The notes: generated by a model not told the origin, from the sequence alone. Counted from the first letter of the stretch, positions 10,358 through 22,607 are shown. The stretch is DNA of 64,000 nt from Prinsepia uniflora (GCA_032719365.1 CM064868.1:2510001-2574000); one strand, 5' to 3'. Made by a program: numbers and translations.

Positions 10358-13300
10358 TGTGACGACCCGTCCCGAATTAAGGGGATTAATTAAGAATTAA
10401 TGACGAATTAGCGAGACTAATCGGAGATTAGACGAGGATTAGCGGACGTTCGGGCAAAATGACGATTTTGCCCCTAGAATGGGCAAAATGTTGACTTTTC
10501 GTTCGGACGGTCAAATGAACTTTGACCGATGACCATGATGTAGCTCGAGACGTGACGAGTTCATAGACAGGTGGCACACTCGATTCCGACGTTCGAGGAA
10601 AAAGTTATGACGTTCGGAAGTTCAAGGGCATTTTGGTAATTTGGGCCAAAATTTGACTTTTGAGCCGAGAGGTCCAATGGCCGAGGGCCAAAGACCGTTA
10701 CGTAGATCGGGACGATACGAATCTGTAGATAGGCGGCACGTCGAATTCTGACATTCGACGGAGAAGTTACGGTTCACTGAAGTTCCGGGGAACTATTTAC
10801 AGCGACACATTTTACGAGACAAAAAGTGAAGTTTTGTCTTTTGTAGGCCCGGTTACTTTTCAGGCACCAATGGATGAGTGACAAGTGTCACTCATCCACT
10901 GGCCACCATCCCACATTCATGCATATCCACCCTCCCTTCATCGATCATCCATTTTCTTCCTAACCAAAACCCAAACCCGATCTCTTTCATCCCCAGTCCA
11001 AAACCCATCCCCATATGACCATGATGGAGAGGACAAAGAGTGACTGAGGATCTGAGGACGTGGTGGCTAGCCCAGGCAGCAGCCGCCGTGGACGGCGGTG
11101 GAGAAAACCGATCGAGGTAATCGGTTTAACCGATTTTCATCCATTTTCAATTCTTGTGATTATGGGCCGTTTTTAATGATTCTAATGAAGTAAATAGGTT
11201 GTTAGGAAGCTATTAGGAAGGTTTTGAGAGAGATTAGACGTTAAGGAACCCTGGGGTAAGTTTTGGAAAACTTGAACCGTGATGAAGAATTGGACCGGTC
11301 GAATTTTAGGAGTTTTATGTGGATTTGATCATCCAAACAAGCTTCTAGGATCAAAATAGGAATTTAGGGATTGAATTGGATTGAAAATGGACCAAAATGA
11401 GGAGTGTAGAACCCTGGACCGGTCACGCCAGTCCAGTTGCAGGAAACGGACCGAACCGGCCGGTCTGAACCAACCAAGAGGTTGAAGACGATCATTGTTC
11501 ACCGACGTGCAGGCGCGTGCGGGAGATTTTTGGCAAGGTTCCAACATGTAATTTCATCTATTCGATGTAACGAATATTTTGGGACTGGTTTCGTGTCAAT
11601 CGAACATCGTTTCGATATAGTTCGGGTTGTCTGAAGGTTTAGGTTCGCGTTTAAAAATAGTTAGAAATTCCAGAAAATTACGGGGCTTTAGTGAGGGGTT
11701 ATATAAGTAGTTAGTAACCCTCTAAATGAATTTGGACAGGTTTGGAAATTTCGGAGGCGACGATTGACCCGGGAGACGATTATGACACGCGTATCGAGAC
11801 GCAACTTCAGACGGTCTGTGAGTGGACTTGTTTTATGAATTCGATGCATGCATAAATGTTTGATAATTGTTTTAGAATATATTTTGTGATGCCATGAGTG
11901 CATTTGTTTGTGGTAGCCTAGGATTTGCGTATTTGCACGTATGAAATCGATGCTTATACGTGCTAGGTTTTCAATGAGGGTTCAATGAATTGGTTTTGGA
12001 TTTAGAAATATGAAATCGGGCATGAGACCCATTTGATTTACGAACTCTCGGACTTGTAGTCCATTTGATTTGACGAGGAATCGGACCTAGGGTCCATTTG
12101 AGCTATACGATCGGACCGAGGGTCCAGTTGGTTTACGATTCGGGTTTGAGGCCCAGTTAGTGTTACTATCGGGCTTGATGCCCGTTGATTTATGATATCG
12201 GGTTTAAGACCCATTTAGTTGAGATATCGGGCTTAAAGCCCCGTTGGTTGTGAAATCGGACGTGAGGTCCTGTTGAGTTATTTTTTCGGGCTTAGGGCCC
12301 AATTAGTCGTGATATCGGGCTTGAGGCCCTGTTGATTGTAACATCGGGCTTGAGTCCCAGTTCAGTTTATGAAATGAGTATTCAGGCATGAGACCCTATT
12401 GTACTGTGGATTTAGGTCGAGGCCTATGAAAGTGATTTGAATCGGATTTGAGTAATCCTGTTGAAATGAATCGGGTATGAGACCCAGTTAAGAAATGAGT
12501 TTTGAGAAAGAAAGTATTTGAAAAAGAAAGAAGAGAATTGAAATGAATGAACTCTTCATATTGATTATATGGTCTCCTCCAGCGTCGACCTGGAGAGTCA
12601 CGATCCACAGACCAGAGTGGGTATCCCCATAGGGATCCTGTTTCAGGAGTGGTGGTTACTTACTATGATGTGGTCCCGGACCAGATTCCGGAGAGATGTG
12701 TGGAATAGATCCAGAGAGAGAGCTCAGACTAGATCCAGAGATTGAGCCTCCCAGATGGATATTCCTGGGAGAAGACTCGGAGTGAGACCCCGAGTAGTGT
12801 GCACACTAGATAGATATGATGTCATCGTGACTATATCGGGGATGTGTTCCCTAAGGGTTGTGTGCCCCGAGTTGGCATCTTCTCAGAAGAGCCGCGGATG
12901 GGTTATAGGTATGCGTACGTATGAGGTTTTATGAAAGTGATTTGAGGGCGGAGACCCCGTGTTCCATGTATTATGATTCGGAAAGTGATTTGGGGCGAGA
13001 CCCCGTATTCGTTGTGTTGGTATTTCACTGAGAATGGTTTTGGGCTGAGACCCATGTACTTTGATTTGGGCTGAGTTCCCACATGTATGGATTTACTGGT
13101 TTTTGAGTTGTGATTTCGGGTCGAGGACCCAATTGGATTTATGGGTCATGACGGTTTATGGGGCCGGGCATGAACCCTTGAAAGGTTTTCTAAATGTTTG
13201 ATAAATAGTTTTATGAATGTTTGATAAATGGTTTTGAATGCATGCGTATGTTTTTATGAAGGGCATAAATGGCTTTATGCGGAAAAAGTTTTTATAAAAT

Positions 13301-13529
13301 ATTATTTTGTCCACTCACGACTTTTGATGTTTTAATGCCCTTCAGGTTGATTGCGGATGCGGGCTGTAGCAGAGACTGAGACATCACTCCCCTCCTCCTA
13401 CGATCCTGATGCACTCTGATAGCCCCGGCGAGGGCTAGATATGGAATTTTCCCTGGTCTGACACTTCGTGGCAGACGGGATCAGGTGGGTCCCACGTTAA
13501 TCCCGGTGGATGTGGGACCGGTCCTGACA
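10358..13529 (+). mobile_element. Solo LTR B (3172 bp)
   Basis: Starts TGTGACGACCCGTCCCGAATT and ends ACCGGTCCTGACA, with a perfect target duplication AAAAT (10353-10357 and 13530-13534). It shares block order with LTR A but is strongly diverged. Landmarks are the duplicated block (from 10531 and 10693), GGTTCCAACATG (about 11537-11548), GTGAGTGGAC (11818-11827), GATGCATGCATAAATG (about 11843), a long hairpin array (12018-12500), GGGCATAAATGGC (about 13261) and GTCCACTCAC (13309-13318). No coding capacity is visible. Confidence 0.92.
12018..12500 (+). repeat. Hairpin array with covarying arms in LTR B
   Basis: Thirteen-base units recur every 20-35 bp: GGACTTGTAGTCC (12050), GGACCTAGGGTCC (12083), GGACCGAGGGTCC (12113), GGGTTTGAGGCCC (12142), GGGCTTGATGCCC (12171), GGGTTTAAGACCC (12200), GGGCTTAAAGCCC (12229), GGACGTGAGGTCC (12258), GGGCTTAGGGCCC (12288) and GGGCTTGAGGCCC (12317). 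Units with A at position 3 always have T at position 11, and units with G there always have C. Position 4/10 switches between C/G and T/A, with one T/G wobble. Confidence 0.88.
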
Positions 13530-13534
13530 AAAAT

Positions 13535-13797
13535 TATTGGCAGAGCAGTAAAAAAACGTAATGAGACGGGGAGTGAGATTGTAAGGGTCTTAAAGACTAG
13601 TTTGATGCAGTCGAAATAAGTTAGGTGACCTTCAAAACTAGCTGCAAAAACAAATAAGGATGAAGTATGGGGTCCGGGAAGTCTTCAAAAATGAACTTGG
13701 GATGCAAGTCGGATTCAAAGGAAAGTTTGGTGTTTTTGAAGTAAGAACTGAGAAGGATTGAGAGTAAAACATAATCTTGATCCTAGATTAAATGCAT
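13535..13797. other. Non-LTR flank between solo LTR B and element C
   Basis: This continues the sequence at 10093-10352. It joins directly to the truncated left end of element C at 13798. No gene is visible. Confidence 0.4.
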
Positions 13798-14280
13798 AGG
13801 GACCACAAGGGGACGTGCCCTGCTCCCGTCTGACACCCAACAATTCATACCAATTTTAACCTCAAAACATCAAATGCATAAATAACCAAATTAAAGTCAT
13901 ACATCAAATCCGAATTAAACGAATGTCAGACAATGGATGAAATCCAAAATTACAAGTTGCGAGCACGACTCTATAGTAAACCTGCGGGTACACCACCCAA
14001 CAGGGGTTCAGGTACGCAGAAGTAGATCTATGCCTCAGCCTCAGGTTCCTCCTCTACCTCAGTATCCCGACCTGGAGGGGTTACCAAAAACATTAAGGGT
14101 GAGTGGACCGAAACTCAAGTTTATAAAATCATTTGACGAGTAAAACATATAATTTACCCCTCCGTTTTCCAAACATGCATGCATCCGTAATTAAAACCAT
14201 CAATCATATAATATGAACCATAGGGCATATAATAAAACCATAAGTATAATTTTAGTTGCTGCACTATACATTCCAATCCC

Positions 14281-14438
14281 GACATCCCTGATGTCTGACG
14301 TCCCTGACGTCCAATAAGGTCACAATCACAAGGCTACGCGTGCCACTCGGGTCTCAATTCCGAGTTCAATTTCCGAACCCCGTTCGGGTACAGCATCCCT
14401 GATGCTTAGCGTCATAGACGCTGGACGTTCTAGACGTC
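14281..14438 (-). repeat. Hairpin array in 3' LTR of C
   Basis: Five short hairpins with 5-6 bp stems and 3-nt loops, given on the plus strand: GACATC/GATGTC (14281-14295), GACGTC/GACGTC (14297-14311), GCATC/GATGC (14393-14405), GCGTC/GACGC (14409-14421) and GACGTT/GACGTC-like (14424-14438). The 5' LTR of C has the same set near 23220-23380. Confidence 0.85.
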
Positions 14439-15057
14439 CGTGACCTCTCCGGGGTACCTCATCCGGAGGAGACAGTATCATATGAATGGATCTATACAGT
14501 GCAGTACCAAATACATTTTATTGATATCCACATGCAAGCATATATATACATAGATAGAATCCGAACCAATCATTAAGTTTCATCGGACGGGTCTCAAGCC
14601 CAAATACCGTGAAACGTGCCATAACCATATTTTCCATATCATCAAAACCATTATTGTTTTTAGCATGTGAATAAGTATAATAAACTAGAAAACATTTATG
14701 CACACAAGGGTTTAAGAAAATGGCCCACTCACAGTACAATCCTGCTGAAAACCGAGCGTATACCCTCGATCTGGTGCAATTATACAATCCCTGTCATATC
14801 CAAAGTATACGTAAGGGTCCATACAAACCCCAAACATTTAACCATGAAACCCTAGACCGATATCGGCCCAGGAAAGCCGCCCGAACACGCTTCCCAAAGC
14901 AATAAACCTCATTTTGACCAACTTAATGATCTCCGATCGACCCGAAACCACTGCCATTGGATCCGGATCGTCGAAACCTAAAGAATGGTGGTGGTCCCAC
15001 CAAAAACACTGTTCACACGCGCCCCCACGCGCCGGTCAACGCGTCGGTCAACGCAGG

Positions 15058-15375
15058 AACAGTCCCTGCTGACGTCACTGCTGACGTCAGCATGACGTCA
15101 TCTGACAGCTGTCAGGTCTGACATGTCAGACTCTGACAGGTGCCACGTGTCAACAACTGATTGGTCCACCTCACTGATCTGTCAGGCCACGTGTCAGATC
15201 TAACATGTGCCACGTGTCAGCACGACACTGGTCCACGTCACTGACATGTCAGTGACACGTGGCAATCCCTGACTGGTCCACGTCACTAACATGTCAGTGC
15301 TGACTGTGCACTGTCATGTGACACGTGTCGGCTCACGGTTGGTCCACGTCACCTGACAGTCTGACAGGGTGCCAC
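15058..15375 (-). promoter_or_regulatory. Dense ACGT-core / CACGTG / TGACGTCA array in LTR of C
   Basis: About 320 bp packed with TGACGTCA, GCCACGTGTC, GACACGTGTC, GTCCACGTCA and CTGACATGTCAG motifs, many of them palindromic. These are classical cores for plant bZIP factors (G-box and C/A-box). The array lies upstream (minus sense) of the TATATAAT box only in the map sense; on the transcribed strand it is downstream of it, so it may act as a transcribed enhancer or as a structure. The 5' LTR copy is at 24000-24310 and is 12 bp shorter through loss of one repeat. Confidence 0.6.
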
Positions 15376-16553
15376 GTCATCACCTCTGTCCTCAGACGGG
15401 TTGATCTGTATTTCTGCAACTCGGGTCGATCAGACCCGCGATCATGACCCGGTCACCATTTCTTCCACACTCAACCATTTCAGTCCTAGTTTCTTCCTAG
15501 ATGCTCGTCTCAATCCCAGAAAGGGTTCTACTTATTCAAAATTAATCAACAAGGACTAAATCGAAGACTTACCTCGATTGCACAGTCCTGGTTCCCGTCG
15601 CTGTTTGTCCTCTGTTCAGGCCACCTCAGACCACGAAAACGAGCCCTCTAGGTTCCTAACAGTCCATAGAACTGATTAGGGTCAATTTAACACAAAATTA
15701 TGCGTTGGAATTTAAATTACCAAAATCTGGGTTTTTGAAACCGTTTCGGGTTTTGGAACCGGCTCACCTCGCCGCCGTCTGCCGCCATCCGCCGCCGTGC
15801 CTCAGTCCCTCCCCGTGAGTCCAGTAATACACAGACACAAAAACCAGGTGCAATGCATCAGTGCTGGATCGATGGACAGTGAGTGAGGGTGTCGGGTGAG
15901 GATTATATAGAAAATGGAGGGAAATGGATGGATGGCCCAGATTGAATCTCAGGAATGAGATCAAGGGCTGAGATCAGATCTAGAGGTTTCAGATCAATGG
16001 CTGGAATTAAAAGTTGGTTTTAATGGTATTTAAACCCATAGTGGATCCGATCCAATCTAGCCAATGGGTGAGTGACACTTGTCACTCACCAGGTGTCCTC
16101 CAATCAGATTTCCAGAATAAAATATTTGGCACGCAAACCGAGACACGAACCTCCCGATTTCACGTCTCTGACCATAACTTCCTCGTACGGAGTCCGATTT
16201 CGGCGTGCCGCCTGTCTACAGACTCAGGACGTCGAGACCTACCTAATGGTCCTTGAGTCAACTGAAAATTAGTTGTCAAACGAAAAGTCAACATTTCCAC
16301 CCCTAAATGTCCAAATTACGGTAATACCCCTGAACTTCCGATAGTCATAACTTCCTCCCTGATCGTCCGAATTGGACGTGCCACCTGTCTATGAACTCGT
16401 GACGTCCCGAACTACGTCACGGTCATAGGTTAAAGTCCGTTTAATTCATCAATCAAAAAGTCAACAATTTGGCCATACTAATCACAAGGGTAAAAGCGTC
16501 AAATCACACATTAAATTACAATATTGAAATCCTCGAATTTCCGGGGTGTTACA

Positions 16554-16570
16554 ACCTTCCCCCCTTAAGA
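16554..16570 (-). other. Polypurine tract of element C
   Basis: On the minus strand this reads TCTTAAGGGGGGAAGGT and directly abuts the 3' LTR start TGTAACACC. Element D has the same tract at its 3' LTR. It primes plus-strand DNA synthesis in LTR elements. Confidence 0.85.
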
Positions 16571-16613
16571 AATTTCGTCCCGAAATTTCAAAAAAAAAAT
16601 GAGGAAATTGTTC

Positions 16614-19600
16614 TCACATTTGAGCCTCAGGCTCCCATGTGGCTTCTTCCACATTCTGGTTTCTCCAGAGAATCTTCACGAGAGGGATCGTCTTCCGACG
16701 TAGTACCTTGTCCTTCCGATCCAATATCTGTACTGGTTGTTCCTCAAAGCTCAAATCCTCCCGTAGTTCGACAGGTTGCTCCCCAAGTACATGAGAAGCA
16801 TCACGTACGTACTTCCGCAGCATCGATATGTGGAAAACATCGTGAACTCTAGATAGTTCTGGAGGTAGTGCCAATCTGTAAGCAACTCTGCCAATTCTCT
16901 CAACGATCTCATAAGGTCCGATAAAACGCGGACTCAGTTTCCCCCGTCGACCAAATCGGATAATCCCCTTCCACGGTGATAACTTCAGGAAGACAAAATC
17001 TCCCACTTCAAATTCCAAGTCTCGAATCCGTCGATCGGCATAACTCTTCTGGCGATCCTGTGCCGCCTTCAATCTCTCCTTGATAACACGAACAGTTTCC
17101 ATGGTTAAGTCCATCAATTCCGGCCCTACAACCGCTCGTTCTCCTATCTCCGTCCAGCAGATAGGTGTCCTGCACTGTCGACCATACAGTGCCTCATAAG
17201 GTGCCATCCCGATGCTTGTCTGATAGCTGTTGTTGTAAGCGAATTCCATCAATGGCAAATGAGTATCCCAAGAGTCCTGAAATTGTAGTACGCATGACCT
17301 CATCATGTCCTCCAGGGTCTGAATGGTTCTTTCAGACTGTCCATCGGTCTGAGGATGGAAAGCAGTACTGAAACGTAGGGTTGTTCCCAGAGTAGCTTAC
17401 AAACTCCGCCAGAACCTGGAAGTGAAACGCGGATCACGATCGGACACAATCGATTCCGGCGTACCATGCAATCGTATGATTACCTTCACAAACAACTGAG
17501 CCAGTCGATTAGGTTTATAGGTCTCCTGAACTGGCAGAAAATGGGCTGATTTGGTTAACCGATCCACGATCACCCATACTCCGTCCACTCCACTCTGAGT
17601 CCTCGGTAACTTAAAGGCGAAGTCCATGGTGATGTGATCCCACTTCCACTCGGGAATCGGAAGTGGCTGCATAGTCCCATACGGTCTCTGCCGTTCCGCC
17701 TTAACCTGCTGACAGGTTAAGCATTTGCTCACGAACTCAGCAATATCCTTCTTCATTCCTGGCCACCAATAATGGTTCCGGAGGGTACGGTACATCTTTG
17801 TACCTCCCGGATGCATAGCATAGGCCGAACTATGGGCCTCCTCAAGAATCTCGGCCCGTAACTCTGTCACTGCAGGTACACACAAACGGCCCAATTTCAC
17901 AAGTGCTCCATCGTCCCGGATGGTAAAATCCTGTCTCCCATCCGCATCGACCTCAATTCTGTAAATACAGAGTATCGGATCCTGAAGTTGTGCCTCGATG
18001 ATCCGATCAATCAGTACTGGTCGTACATGGAAGCTGGCCAACAAAGCTCCATGCTCATCCGTACCCAAGATAACTCCCGCCTTCCAGAGTTCCACCAGTA
18101 AGGGAAGATACACCATCCCCAGGTGTGCAACAGTTCCCGCTGATTTTCTGCTGAGTGCATCCGCCACCACATTGGCCTTACCCGGATGGTACTCGATCGT
18201 ACAGTCATAGTCCTTCAGCAGCTCCAACCATCTCCGTTGTCTCATGTTAAGCTCCTTCTGAGTGAATAAGTATTTGAGACTCTGGTGGTCGGTGTATATC
18301 TGACACGTTGCGCCGAATAGATAATGTCTCCAGATCTTTAGAGCATGAACCACCGCCGCCAACTCCAAATCATGGGTAGGGTAGTTCAACTGATGAGTCT
18401 TCAGCTACCGGGATGCATAGGCGATAACCTTGCCAGTTTGCATCAACACGCAGCCCAGACCTTGCAGCGATGCATCACTGAAGACCACAAACTCTCCACT
18501 GTCATCCGGCAATGCAAGGACAGGTGCAGTGGTCAATTGATCTTTCAACTCTTGAAAACTTCGATCGCACTGCTCGTCCCAGATAAACTTCACTCCCTTC
18601 CGAGTCAAACGAGTCAATGGTGCAGCAATTTTGGAGAAACCCTCCACGAATCTCTGGTAGTAACCTACTAATCCGACGAAACTCCGCACCTCGGTCACCG
18701 TTGTCGGTCTAGCCCAGTTGGTCACCGCTTCTGTTTTCTGGGGATCCACGCAAATCCCATCCGTCGATATCACGTGTCCCAGAAAACCAATATTGCTCAG
18801 CCAAAACTGACACTTGCTCAGTTTGGCGTACAATTGTTCTTGTCTCAGCCTCTCCAAGACCAACCGTAGATGTTCCTCATGTGCACGGGCACTCCTCGAG
18901 TACACCAAAATATCGTCGATGAACACAATCACGAACTTATCCAGGTAGGGTCGGAAGACCCGGTTCATCAGATCCATGAATGCTGCTGGAGCATTCGTCA
19001 AACCAAATGGCATAACAAGGAACTCGTAGTGTCCGTAACGGGTTCGAAAAGCAGTTTTCGGAATATCCTCCTCTGAAATCCTCAGTTGGTGATACCCAGA
19101 CCGCAAATCAATTTTCGAGAAGCACTGAGCTCCCCGAAACTGGTCAAAAAGGTCATCGATCCTGGGTAGAGGATACTGGTTCCTCAGCGTCACCTTGTTG
19201 AGTTGTCGATAGTCAATACATAAACGGAGACTTCCCTCCTTCTTCTTTACGAACAACACCGGTGCTCCCCACGGTGAAGTACTCGGTCGGACATATCCCA
19301 AATCCACCAACTCCTGCAATTGAGTCTTGAGTTCTCGTAACTCAGCCGGCGCCATCCGGTAGGGTGCCTGGGATATAGGTCGGGTACCAGGGAGTAGTTC
19401 AATAGTAAACTCGATCTCCTGCGATGGCGGTAATCCAGGTAAGTCTTCCGGGAACACGTCCGGAAACTCACGCACCACCGATATCTCGTCGATACCCGGA
19501 GTATCAACCTGTTCCGACACGACATGCGCCAGATAACACTGGCATCCTTTCCGTAGAAGTTTGGTAGCAGTAAGTGAATAGATCACTTCAGGAGGTGAAC

Positions 19601-20883
19601 CGTCACGTTCCCCTTGAAAGATAACCTCCGGCAAACCCGAGCTCCGCAGAATCACTTGCTTGCTACAGCAGTCGATGAGCGATCCATGCTCCGACAACCA
19701 ATCCATCCCTAAGATTATATCGAAGTCGTGGATATCCAGAATAATTAAGTCTGCTGGTAAATCCACATCCTCAATTCTTACCGGGCACCTCCGAATCACC
19801 TGATTCACAAGGTACACGATACCCATCGGGGTGCCAACACCCATTTCGCAATCTAAAGCTGATACCACACAATTAAGCATACCAGCATAACTCTTCAAAA
19901 TAAAAGAATGTGTAGCCCCCGCATCCAACAAAACACGTACAAGAATGTTTAAGATATGTAGTGTACCTGTGACCACGCCTGGGGCAGTCCTCGCCTGCTG
20001 TTGGGTCATGGCAAATACTTGGGCCCTCGGCCCTCCGTTCCGTCCGCCCCCGCGCGCGCCACGCCCAGCACCACGGTCACCTCCCTGACCGTGACCTCCA
20101 TTAGTGTGGGAAGCCGTGCTCTGCACCACACTAGAGCCCCCAGTGTCGTTGTTCTTGGACAACTGCAGGCAATCACAGGCATAGTGGCCCTCCTCCCCGC
20201 AAGCAAAACAAGTTATTGGCCTTGGCCTATCCAAATGCCCACCAGAAGCACCGTTCCAAGATGAGCGCTGCCCAGAGTTGTATCCTGATCCCCTGCCCTG
20301 AGAGCCTCCGCGTCGACCTGACCAGCCACGACCCTTGAAGGATGAGGGTGCTCCCCTGTAGCCCCCTCCCTTGTTGTTCTTCTGGCCTGATGGCCCACGA
20401 TGTGGGCGATCCTGATGTCGCCCCTCGCCCGAAGGCTGTCGTGTCTGGTGTGCCGCCAGACTGGCCTCGACACGCACCGCAGCGTCGACCAAATCTCTCA
20501 GTGAAGCATGAGTAGCAGCAGTCACACTTGCCCGGATCTCCCCCCGGAGTCAAAGCTCGAACCTTTGGCATTTGTCCTCCTCCGTGCTCACGAATGATGC
20601 AGCGAACCGGGATAGTTTTCCGAAAGTTTGGTCGTAGTCCGCAACGGACATATCACCCTGCTCCAGCCGCAGGAACTCAGCCTCCCGTGCCGTCCGAAAA
20701 GATCGCGGGTAGTACTGGTCTAGAAATCTGGAACGGAAAGCTTCCCAAGTAGTGGTATGGACAGACCACCCAGCCATTTCGAGTCCGTGCCACCACTGGT
20801 AGGCTCCTCCCTCCAGTAAGAAGGCCGCCAAAGTTACCCGTTCGCCTGGAGGGCAGTGCATCACCGAGAAGATCCTTTCCCAC
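16614..20883 (-). pseudogene. gag-pol polyprotein of element C (3' part), with in-frame stops
   Basis: From 20883 downward one frame encodes the rest of gag (retrotransposon gag core with WHGLEMAGWSVHTTTWEAF), a CX2CX4HX4C zinc knuckle (CFACGEEGHYACDC), aspartic protease (LLDAGATHSF), reverse transcriptase with FIDDIL (18912-18923), RNase H (SDASLQGLGC), integrase with an HHCC finger and DD(E) core (MDFAFKLPRT, VIVDRLTKSAHFLP), and a C-terminal chromodomain-like segment (IPLVKILWRNQNVEEATWEP). The frame is broken by stops at 20550 (TGA), 18405 (TAG), 17397 (TAA) and 16614 (TGA) but shows no frameshift. The TAG, TAA and last TGA sit where related copies have Gln, Gln and Arg, consistent with C-to-T change. 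The element cannot make its own polyprotein. Confidence 0.93.
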
Positions 20884-22447
20884 TGACAACGCCCAAACTA
20901 CGCATTAATTTAAACACGTAATTTGAGTATTGTGCAATTTAAACCCTTTTTGTGTAGATGTAGTATTGGTAAATATGGATCGTTCTTAACCGGGGAAATT
21001 AGGGAACATTAATAATGTGTTAGTGGGAGATGAATAAAAGAATAATGAATTAAAGAATTAAATAATAAAAGAATTAAAGAATAAAGAATAAAGAATAAAA
21101 AGGAATCAAAGAATAAAAGAATTAAAAGAATAAAAAATAAAAAATAAAGAATAAAAAGGAATCAAAGAATAAAAGAATTAAAAGAATAAAAAAATAAAAG
21201 AATAAAGAATAAAGGAGGGTTTTGAAAAGATTTGTAATTTAAGCTAAAGACAACACTAACTAAAAATTAAAATTCAAATGTTCATGCTAATTAGAACTTA
21301 CAAACCATAGAGTAGTTTCATAGACAAAACCCACACTTTTACGTAAGTAATTTCGAATTAACAATCACATTAATTCTAACATTTTGCTCATAATAAACCA
21401 ATCACGAAATCCTACCTTCATCAACTCAAATACTTACATACATCTTTCAATATTATAAATGCATCAACCATTAATGTGCGTCAAACATCAATATGCTTCA
21501 AACATTTACAACATGATTTACCTTAAGTTTATAATTAAATGCGCCGACAGCGATCAACATTTAATCTCTTCAATTCTACTCTAAGTGCACCGACAGCGGA
21601 TAAAATACTTAACATCAAATTGAAGTTTAAGCACTAAAACATATGAAGTAAAAGAAATTCAAAAAGTAAAACACATGGAGATTGCATTCTTACTTACAAA
21701 TGTTAGAAAGAAAATACCAAGAATAATAGTAAAGAAGAAATGAAAATAACATAAAAATAACATAAATTATGAATAAGAATTAAAAGGAAACTAATTAATA
21801 AGAAAATCTACAAGAAGTAAAAATGGTCCCCAAAAATGTCTCTCAAAAGAGAGAAACAAAAGAACTAACTAAGAACTAAGAACTAAGAAAGAAATGGAAG
21901 AATGAAACTAATTGGGGACCCTCCAAATACATGAAATGACCTCCCTATTTATAGAGGGGGTGCCACAATTGTTTAATTAAAAGTACAAAATTAAAATATA
22001 AAAATAGCAATAAAATAGTACATGAAGAAGTGATGGAAATGATGAGATTGGGTGGGAAAAGATGCTGATTTTGGGGCAAATATGCTGATTTTGGGGAAAA
22101 GTGGCTGATTTTGGCGAAAAGTTGCTGATTTTGGGGCAAATATGCTGATTTTGGGGACTATTGGGGGGCTGCTGGATTTTTGGCTTGGGCTGCTGGATTT
22201 CAGCAGCTTCCCACCGAAGTTCCTTGCGATTTTCGGTGGTTTCTCATATTTCGTCCATAATTTCTTCGTTATAATTCCGATCAGAACGATTCTTTCACCA
22301 AAATGCTCCAAATTCCAAGCTTTATTTATTTCTACAAAAATATCACAAAATAAATTAATTTGTCTAATTATTTATTATTTTAATATTAAAAGTCAAGTAT
22401 AAAGGGTATAAAATAATATAAAATAACGCTTATTTGAGGACCTATCA
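20884..22447. mobile_element. Solo LTR (1564 bp) inserted in gag of element C
   Basis: Minus strand reads TGATAGGTCC...GCGTTGTCA; plus strand reads TGACAACGCC...GACCTATCA. A perfect target duplication CCCAC flanks it (20879-20883 and 22448-22452). Removing it and one duplicate copy restores an uninterrupted gag codon order (...WITKW | ERIF...). It is AT-rich with long AAAGAATAAAG runs (21040-21220) and five spaced GCTGATTTTGGGG units near 22060-22160. It belongs to the same family as the fragment at 1-1239, in opposite orientation. Confidence 0.93.
22065..22165. repeat. Short tandem repeat TGCTGATTTTGGGGCAAA
   Basis: Five spaced copies of (T/G)GCTGATTTTGG(G/C)G(A/C)AAA, about 18 bp each, lie inside the solo LTR. 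In the minus frame they give a repeated short peptide, which probably has no function. Confidence 0.7.
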
Positions 22448-22607
22448 CCCACTTGGTGATCCAATCATGAACATCCTCGGGGTTTGATCCCCCGCAGAAA
22501 GGAGTGGCTCCTAACCGTTGAGCCCTTTCAATGCTCGCGCATTCCATCTCCCTTTCCAGATCCTCGTCAGTTCGTGTATGAGCAATTCTCCTAGGAGGCA
22601 TAACCAA
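22448..22607 (-). pseudogene. gag N-terminus of element C
   Basis: Starts MVMPPRRIAHTRTDEDLERE about 95 bp after the primer-binding site and runs to DVHDWITKW, where the solo LTR interrupts it. The frame resumes at 20883. After the insertion point the frame runs a few codons into the LTR and stops near 22386. Confidence 0.85.

Larger units (their letters stand above)
13798..16553 (-). mobile_element. 3' LTR of element C (outer 24 bp missing)
   Basis: About 2756 bp, aligning to 22740-25478. The inner boundary reads TGTAACACCCCGGAAATTCG on the minus strand next to the polypurine tract. The outer end stops at AGGGACCAC and lacks the terminal CCTGTCA present in the other copy. A TATATAAT box on the minus strand (15902-15909) lies at a position suited to the LTR promoter. 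The copy carries the ACGT-rich array (15058-15375) and hairpins at 14281-14438. Confidence 0.9.
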
